Assembly (NCBI GenBank): GCA_002709755.1
Contig: PAQN01000028.1
Location: forward strand, 4,180-42,334
DNA from: Phycisphaerae bacterium
GTDB taxonomy: Bacteria; Planctomycetota; Phycisphaerae; Phycisphaerales; SM1A02
Reading direction: 5' to 3'
Length of the DNA stretch: 38,155 nucleotides
Of this stretch, positions 33,350 to 38,155 are shown in pieces. Each line of letters begins with the position of its first letter. Within the stretch, counting starts at the first letter, position 1. Position numbers and translations under genes: made by a program. Below the pieces are notes generated by a model. It was not told the DNA's origin. It worked only from the letters and a program-made list of their open reading frames with translations, and ran no database searches.

Positions 33350-34771
33350 GTGAATCTCGATGTCGAGACCAATCAGTTTCGCCGCGTGATGCTCGTCGCC
33401 GGTCCCGTTCTGGCCGGGCTCGTCGCCTCGGCCCTGCATCTCGCGGGTCATTCATCCGAGATCTGCTGGACCGCGGCGATCACGGTGCTCTGCGCCGCAT
33501 GGTGGGTGACCGAGGCCGTTCCCATTCCGGCGACCTCGCTGATCCCGATGGCGCTGCTGCCCCTGACCGGCGTCCTCGACCACAAGACCGTCGCCAACGC
33601 CTACGGGCACTACCTGATTCTTCTGCTCATGGGTGGTTTCATGCTCTCGAAGGCGATGGAGAAATCCGGGGCCCACGAGAAGGTCGCGCTTGCGATCATC
33701 CGCGTCGTCGGCGCCGAAAGTCCGCGTCGACTCATCTTCGGGGTGATGCTCGCGACCGCACTGATCTCGATGTGGGTCAGCAACACCGCGACCACGCTCG
33801 CGATGCTGCCGGTCGCGCTCGCGATGCTCTCCGTGCTCGACGACAAGCGGTTCGCGGTGCCGCTTCTTCTCGGCATCGCCTTCGCCGCGAACATCGGTGG
33901 CATCGGAACACCCATCGGGACGCCTCCGAACATCGCGTTCATGGCGGCGTTCGACGAACTCGTCCTGCCGAATTCGACCGAGGAGCAGCCGATCGCGCCC
34001 TGGTCCTTCGCACGCTGGATGACGCTCGGTCTTCCCGTGGTGGGGGTTCTTCTTCCTCTGACCTGGTGGTGGCTCACGCGCGGGCTTGGTGGTGGGATCT
34101 CACTCACCCTGCCCCGAAGGACGACCTGGACCAGCGCTCAGGTCCGCGTGCTGGTCGTCTTCACCATCACGGCGTGTCTCTGGATCTTTCGTTCGACGCC
34201 CGGTGGTGGGTGGTCGGCGCTGATCGGTGTCCCCAAGGGGATCGGGGATTCCAGCATCGCCGCCCTGATGGTGGTTCTGATGTTCATCATTCCTGATGGC
34301 CGTGGACAGAAGCTGCTCGATTGGAAATCGGCATCATCTATCCCATGGGGGATTCTTCTCCTCTTCGGGGGCGGCATCGCACTGGCGCAGGGATTCAAGT
34401 CGTCCGGACTCAGCGATCTGCTGGCCAATCAGTTGATCGGCGTGACCCTTCTGCCCGAGTTCATCATGATCCTCGCGATCTGCCTCGCCGTCACCTTCCT
34501 CACCGAGGTGACCAGCAACACCGCGATCACGCTGCTTTTGATGCCAATCATGGCCAGCGCCGCCGTTTCCGCAGGCATCGAGCCCGCGAAGTTGATGATT
34601 CCAGCCGCCATGAGCGCCTCCTGCGCCTTCATGATGCCGGTGGCCACCGCTCCGAACGCCGCGGTCTACGGAACCGGCCGCATCCCCATGCGTCGGATGA
34701 ACGGGGAAGGCCTGGCCTTGAACGTGATCGGGGCTTTCGTGATCGCCGCCATCTGCACCGTGCTGATCTGA
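33350..34771 (+). CDS. SLC13/DASS family sodium-anion symporter
   Basis: This encodes 473 residues from a GTG at 33350 with CGGGAG about 10 nt upstream. About eleven membrane spans are visible. The two family signatures are present, SNTATTLAMLPVAL near residue 144 and EVTSNTAITLLLMPIMAS near 386, each with the SNT motif that binds sodium and substrate carboxylates, plus GIGTPIGTPPNIAF and AMSASCAFMMPVATAPNAAV. Members import dicarboxylates, sulfate or citrate with sodium. The substrate here is not determined. As the last gene of the DUF1592-DUF1552-DUF1080 operon, it may take up an organic-acid product of that pathway. Confidence 0.9.
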   Translation: MNLDVETNQFRRVMLVAGPVLAGLVASALHLAGHSSEICWTAAITVLCAAWWVTEAVPIPATSLIPMALLPLTGVLDHKTVANAYGHYLILLLMGGFMLSKAMEKSGAHEKVALAIIRVVGAESPRRLIFGVMLATALISMWVSNTATTLAMLPVALAMLSVLDDKRFAVPLLLGIAFAANIGGIGTPIGTPPNIAFMAAFDELVLPNSTEEQPIAPWSFARWMTLGLPVVGVLLPLTWWWLTRGLGGGISLTLPRRTTWTSAQVRVLVVFTITACLWIFRSTPGGGWSALIGVPKGIGDSSIAALMVVLMFIIPDGRGQKLLDWKSASSIPWGILLLFGGGIALAQGFKSSGLSDLLANQLIGVTLLPEFIMILAICLAVTFLTEVTSNTAITLLLMPIMASAAVSAGIEPAKLMIPAAMSASCAFMMPVATAPNAAVYGTGRIPMRRMNGEGLALNVIGAFVIAAICTVLI

Positions 34772-34810
34772 GCGATTCCCCCCGTTTGCGTTCTCCGGGT
34801 GTTCAAAATC

Positions 34811-34853
34811 TTGGAACTCCTCCCCCTGAGTCGGTAGACTACTTCCCCCTGAG
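34811..34853 (+). promoter_or_regulatory. Putative sigma70-like promoter with flanking 10-bp direct repeats
   Basis: TTGGAA (34811-34816) and TAGACT (34835-34840) are separated by 18 nt, upstream of the small gene at 34875. The 10-mer TCCCCCTGAG occurs at 34821-34830 and again at 34844-34853, 23 nt apart, on either side of the -10 box, a spacing fit for a dimeric regulator. Confidence 0.4.
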
Positions 34854-34874
34854 ATCGTTTCTGGAGAGATTCAC

Positions 34875-35042
34875 TTGGACGAAACAAACACATCATTCGC
34901 GATGCTCGTCATCCTCGGCACCACTGCCGGTGTTTTCGGCGGTCTCGTCGCCACCTTCTTCGGCTGGGTGTTGTGGAACAGCATCGAAGAGGTGCCTGAA
35001 GAAGACGATGCCTCCGAAGATGATGCGTCACAATCCTCCTGA
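34875..35042 (+). CDS. 55-residue single-span membrane protein
   Basis: This short gene starts at TTG 34875, with GGAGAG 6 nt upstream, and ends at TGA 35040-35042. A short polar N-terminus (LDETNTSFA) precedes one membrane helix (MLVILGTTAGVFGGLVATFF) and a juxtamembrane GWVLWNSI. The C-terminal tail of about 17 residues is strongly acidic (EEVPEEDDASEDDASQSS). The in-frame ATG at 34902 would shorten it to 46 residues and has no good ribosome-binding site. The layout resembles small regulatory subunits of membrane complexes, but no family is recognised. It has its own possible promoter and sits between the transporter and the DUF481 gene. Confidence 0.6.
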   Translation: MDETNTSFAMLVILGTTAGVFGGLVATFFGWVLWNSIEEVPEEDDASEDDASQSS

Positions 35043-35154
35043 TCTTCGACCGTCTTCCACGGCACCTCGTCAGCTCGATCTTGCTTCGCCTGTCGGCGGA
35101 TGACCCTGCGGTCTTCCAGCGCTATCATTCGCCCAAACATTCCGGAGGATTTCC

Positions 35155-36129
35155 ATGATCGACACACTGCGTTCCTTCTGCATCACCTTACCCGCACTCT
35201 TCGTGATTGCCTGCGTGCCCGCCTTTTCCCAGGACGAGGCGCCTGCCTCGAACGAGGCGATCGTCGCATTGAAGAATGGCGATCGTGTTCAGGGGGAACT
35301 GACCGATGAGGGCAAGGACGAGGTCGTCGTGGACTCTCCGGTCTTCGGAACGGTCACCCTTGAACGTGATCAGATCGAGGGCATCACGATGGTCGCGGAT
35401 GCCGAAGCGAAGGCCGAGGCCGAGAAGAAGGCCGCCGCCGCGGCCGCCGCAGCCGAGAAGGCCAAGAGCCCCTGGAGCGGGTCCGCCAATCTCGGGCTCA
35501 CCTACAGCGACAACTCCTCGACGAACCTCACCTTGAACCTCGGCGCCTCCGCCAAGCGTGAGACGAAGGAGTCCGTCCTGAACATGAATGTCCAGTACTT
35601 CTATTCCCAGGACGAGCGATCGACCACGGACAACGATGTGATCGCGACGTTCGATCAGACCTGGATCACATCCGACGCCAACGGTCAGCTTCCCTGGAGC
35701 TATTTCGCTCAAGGCACCTATCAATGGGATGAATTCGAGACCTGGGAGCAGCGCCTGAGTCCCTATGCCGGAATCGGCTATGCCCTCGAGAGAACCGACG
35801 ATCTCACGGTGGACCTCCGTCTGGGTGGTGGCGGCACCTGGCAGTACGAAGGGGATCAGAACTTCATCACCCAGTTCCTGTTCGAAGTGAATTCGACCTG
35901 GAAGATCGATGATCGTTCTTTGCTGACCGGGGCGGTCAAGTTCGCGCCGAACGTGAACGCCTTCGACGATTACTTCCTCACCCTGTCCGCCGTCTACAAG
36001 ACCAAGTTGATGAAGGATTCTCCACTGACCTTCAACATCTCGTTTCTGAACATCTACGATTCCGAGCCCGGTATCGGTGAAAATGGAAACGATCTCAAAC
36101 TCGTCATGGGCCTTGGATACACCTTCTGA
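35155..36129 (+). CDS. DUF481 family outer-membrane beta-barrel protein
   Basis: This encodes 324 residues; a CGGAGGA ribosome-binding site precedes the ATG. Residues 1-25 are a signal peptide (VIACVPAFSQDE). Residues about 35-80 form a small beta domain (IVALKNGDRVQGELTDEGKDEVVVDSPVFGTVTLE split across strands). An Ala/Lys/Glu helix follows (AEAKAEAEKKAAAAAAAAEK). From about 108 the DUF481 barrel begins (WSGSANLGLTYSDNSSTNLT) with alternating aromatic strands and a C-terminal Phe (GLGYTF), the usual signal for outer-membrane insertion. Function in the family is not established; porin-like or salt-stress related roles have been proposed. It shares direction with the small gene before it. Confidence 0.88.
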   Translation: MIDTLRSFCITLPALFVIACVPAFSQDEAPASNEAIVALKNGDRVQGELTDEGKDEVVVDSPVFGTVTLERDQIEGITMVADAEAKAEAEKKAAAAAAAAEKAKSPWSGSANLGLTYSDNSSTNLTLNLGASAKRETKESVLNMNVQYFYSQDERSTTDNDVIATFDQTWITSDANGQLPWSYFAQGTYQWDEFETWEQRLSPYAGIGYALERTDDLTVDLRLGGGGTWQYEGDQNFITQFLFEVNSTWKIDDRSLLTGAVKFAPNVNAFDDYFLTLSAVYKTKLMKDSPLTFNISFLNIYDSEPGIGENGNDLKLVMGLGYTF

Positions 36130-36174
36130 TCGAATTCATTCGTGCTCGCGGCGACTTCGGCATATCGTGATGTG

Positions 36175-37152
36175 ATGAACGAGAAGAACCATCGCCTCGA
36201 ACGCCGTCATTTCCTCGCCGCCGCGATTCCCGCTCTTCCGATCGGCCTGTCCGTCGCCGGTGCGCAGGATGTCACGCAGGCCCCGTCGACTCCTCCCCGG
36301 CGGGTTCTCAGACTCGCGCATTTCTGCGATGTGCACGTCCAGCCGGAGAAGCGGGCGGCACAGGGGTTCGCCGCCGCGCTGGCGCATGCTCAGGAGCACC
36401 ACCGGCCCGACGTCATCCTCAACGGGGGTGATCAAGTCATGGACGTGATGTCGGAAGGCCGTGAACGCTCGACCGAACTCTTCGCGCTGTGGAACTCCGT
36501 GATGTCGAAGGAGTGCTCCCTGCCCGTCATCAACGTGATCGGAAACCACGATGTCTGGGGGTGGAACAAGGACAAGTCGGGAGCCAGCGGTTCCGAATCC
36601 GATTACGGCAAGAAGTGGGCCGCCGACGTCTTCGGCATGGCACGGCCGTACCAGGCCATCGACCGCGCGGGCTGGCGCATCATCGTGCTCGATTCGACGC
36701 ATCCCGTCGAGGGCGGGCTCTACACCGCCCGGCTCGATGACGCTCAGTTTCAGTGGCTGTCCGAGACTCTGAAGAACACTCCTCGGGACATGCCGGTCAT
36801 GGTGGCCAGTCACATGCCGATCATCTCGGCCTGCACGATGTTCGACGGTGAGAACGAGAAGAGCGGTGACTGGGTGATACCCGGGTCATGGATGCACATC
36901 GATGCCCGCCGAATCAAGGATCTCTTTCACTCCCACCCCAACGTCAGGCTCTGCGTCTCGGGCCACATCCATCTGGCCGATTCCGTCGAGTATCTGGGCG
37001 TCACCTACGCCTGCAATCATGCGGTCTGCGGATCCTGGTGGGATGGAGACCGCGCCGAATTCCCGCCGGCCTACGCCATCATCGACTTGTTCGACGATGG
37101 CTCCGCGACCAACACCCTGGTCGAGTACGGTTGGACCCCCGCGACGACCTGA
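36175..37152 (+). CDS. Tat-exported metallophosphoesterase
   Basis: This encodes 325 residues from the ATG at 36175; the upstream in-frame ATG at 36142 is less likely. The N-terminus has a twin-arginine motif (LERRHFLAAAIP) and hydrophobic stretch. The calcineurin-like core has the metal motifs in order: HFCDVHV (D-x-H), GGDQVMD (GDx), GNHDVWG (GNHD), VASHMPII (second His) and SGHIHLADS (GHxH). It should hydrolyse phosphate mono- or diesters in the periplasm with a two-metal centre. The substrate is not evident. It lies 45 nt after the DUF481 gene and converges on pgm with 6 nt between stops. Confidence 0.88.
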   Translation: MNEKNHRLERRHFLAAAIPALPIGLSVAGAQDVTQAPSTPPRRVLRLAHFCDVHVQPEKRAAQGFAAALAHAQEHHRPDVILNGGDQVMDVMSEGRERSTELFALWNSVMSKECSLPVINVIGNHDVWGWNKDKSGASGSESDYGKKWAADVFGMARPYQAIDRAGWRIIVLDSTHPVEGGLYTARLDDAQFQWLSETLKNTPRDMPVMVASHMPIISACTMFDGENEKSGDWVIPGSWMHIDARRIKDLFHSHPNVRLCVSGHIHLADSVEYLGVTYACNHAVCGSWWDGDRAEFPPAYAIIDLFDDGSATNTLVEYGWTPATT

Positions 37153-37158
37153 ACGGGT

Positions 37159-38155
37159 TCATTCCCCAGCGAGCGCATCATCCACGATCGACTGCGCCTC
37201 GGAGAGAATCGTCTCGACGTGCGCCTCGTCCCGGAAACTTTCGGCGTAGATCTTGTAGATGTCCTCGGTGCCGCTGGGACGCGCGGCGAACCAGCCGTGT
37301 TCGGTCGTGACCTTCAGCCCGCCGATGGGGGCTTCGTTCCCCGGAGCCGCCACCATCTTCGAAGTGATGGTCTCTCCCGCCAGGGTGTCCGCGGTGACAT
37401 CGTCGGGTGAGAGTTTCCTGAGTCGTGACTTCTCCTCGAACGAGGCGTTCGCATTGATCCGGCGATAGACCGGTGCGCCGAATTCGCTCTCGAGTTCGTC
37501 GTAGTGCTGACCCGGGTCCTTTCCGGTGGTGGCGGTGATCTCCGCCGCGAGGAGACACAACAGCAGGCCGTCCTTGTCGGTCGACCAGGGTCTTCCGTCG
37601 AAACGAAGGAAGGAGGCGCCCGCGCTCTCCTCGCCCCCGAAGCACAGGGAACCGTCGAACAGACCGCCCGAGAACCACTTGAATCCGACCGGAACCTCCC
37701 AGGGCGTTCTTCCTCGCCGGGCGAGGACTCGATCGACCATCCCGCTGGTGACGATCGTCTTGCCCACGTCTATTCCGGCCGGCCAGTCGGTTCGGGTGTC
37801 GATCAGGTGTCCGATCGCGACCGCCAGATAGTGATTCGGATTCAGCAGGCCCCGCCCCGGAACCACCACGCCGTGTCGGTCGGCGTCGGGATCGTTTCCG
37901 AAGGACACGTCATACTGGTTTCTGATCTCGAGCATGCCGGCCATGGCGTGGGCGCTCGAGCAATCCATCCTGACCCGGCCGTCGCCATCGACGTGCATGA
38001 AACCGAATCTCGGATCGAGCGCGTCGTTCACCACCGTCAGATCGAGCTGCCAGCGTTCCGCGATCGGGGCCCACAACGGCAGTGAGGCCCAACCGAGCGG
38101 ATCGACTCCGATACGAACGCCGGCATGACGAATCGCTTCCATGTCGAGAATCTCA
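37159..38155 (-). CDS. pgm: Phosphoglucomutase, N-terminus cut off by window edge
   Basis: The frame is open to the right edge; the visible 332 residues are the C-terminal part of the roughly 545-residue bacterial alpha-D-glucose phosphomutase, so the phosphoserine loop lies outside. It interconverts glucose-1-phosphate and glucose-6-phosphate. Signatures are [30 protein letters not shown], the metal-binding [24 protein letters not shown], the sugar-binding [23 protein letters not shown], and the phosphate-binding [19 protein letters not shown]. The length and motifs match the E. coli Pgm type rather than GlmM or ManB. No stop codon occurs up to 38155. Confidence 0.95.
   Translation of the reverse strand, partial: EILDMEAIRHAGVRIGVDPLGWASLPLWAPIAERWQLDLTVVNDALDPRFGFMHVDGDGRVRMDCSSAHAMAGMLEIRNQYDVSFGNDPDADRHGVVVPGRGLLNPNHYLAVAIGHLIDTRTDWPAGIDVGKTIVTSGMVDRVLARRGRTPWEVPVGFKWFSGGLFDGSLCFGGEESAGASFLRFDGRPWSTDKDGLLLCLLAAEITATTGKDPGQHYDELESEFGAPVYRRINANASFEEKSRLRKLSPDDVTADTLAGETITSKMVAAPGNEAPIGGLKVTTEHGWFAARPSGTEDIYKIYAESFRDEAHVETILSEAQSIVDDALAGE

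Overview
The window looks like a chromosomal segment of a planctomycete, most likely of the class Phycisphaerae. This is inferred from the gene families, not from a marker phylogeny. The evidence is a DUF1592/DUF1588-type cytochrome-like protein followed by a DUF1552 protein and a DUF1080 hydrolase, a C-terminal dockerin-like two-loop module on a secreted peptidase, many lipoproteins and secreted enzymes, and small membrane proteins with a CxxC...CPECG zinc ribbon. The DNA is moderately GC-rich and evenly composed, with no insertion sequence, CRISPR array or prophage block. It reads as a core-like region with some lineage-specific genes.

Layout. 1-5.4 kb holds the N-terminal part of an esterase (minus), a DUF4097-like lipoprotein, a zinc-ribbon membrane protein, rlmE (23S rRNA 2'-O-methylase), a protein of three dockerin-like repeats without a signal peptide, a PmtA-like methyltransferase and a small charged protein. 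5.6-10.1 kb holds a large exported tricorn-type protease followed 4 nt later by a TTG-started inorganic pyrophosphatase. 10.1-14.4 kb (minus) is a SNF2-family helicase overlapping by 4 nt a partner of the SWIM-protein type whose three zinc-binding cysteines are all threonines. A tRNA-Lys(UUU) follows. 14.8-18.3 kb has a TolB-like propeller lipoprotein, a second lipoprotein and a Xer tyrosine recombinase, each with a terminator-like hairpin behind it. 18.4-22.4 kb has an orphan beta-class DNA methyltransferase, small lipoproteins and membrane proteins, a purE/BI-1 pair and one poorly explained 368-nt gap.

22.4-28.7 kb contains a PQQ-type sugar dehydrogenase (plus) and a minus-strand run: a secreted M14 carboxypeptidase with dockerin-like tail, a sialate O-acetylesterase-type SGNH hydrolase and a GNAT acetyltransferase. 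28.9-34.8 kb is a plus-strand operon: DUF1592/1588 protein, DUF1552 protein, DUF1080 (3-keto-disaccharide hydrolase family) and an SLC13 (DASS) anion transporter. The end of the window has a 55-residue single-span protein missed by length-limited ORF calling, a DUF481 outer-membrane barrel, a Tat-type metallophosphoesterase and the C-terminal part of phosphoglucomutase.

Together these genes suggest an envelope-heavy lifestyle of polymer breakdown (carboxypeptidase, acetylesterase, sugar dehydrogenase, 3-keto-glycoside hydrolase, anion uptake). No complete defence system was seen. The strongest candidates for something undescribed are the SNF2 helicase with its zinc-less SWIM-type partner, the esterase lacking its nucleophilic serine, the tricorn protease with an extra beta domain inside its propeller, and the dockerin-repeat protein without a signal peptide.
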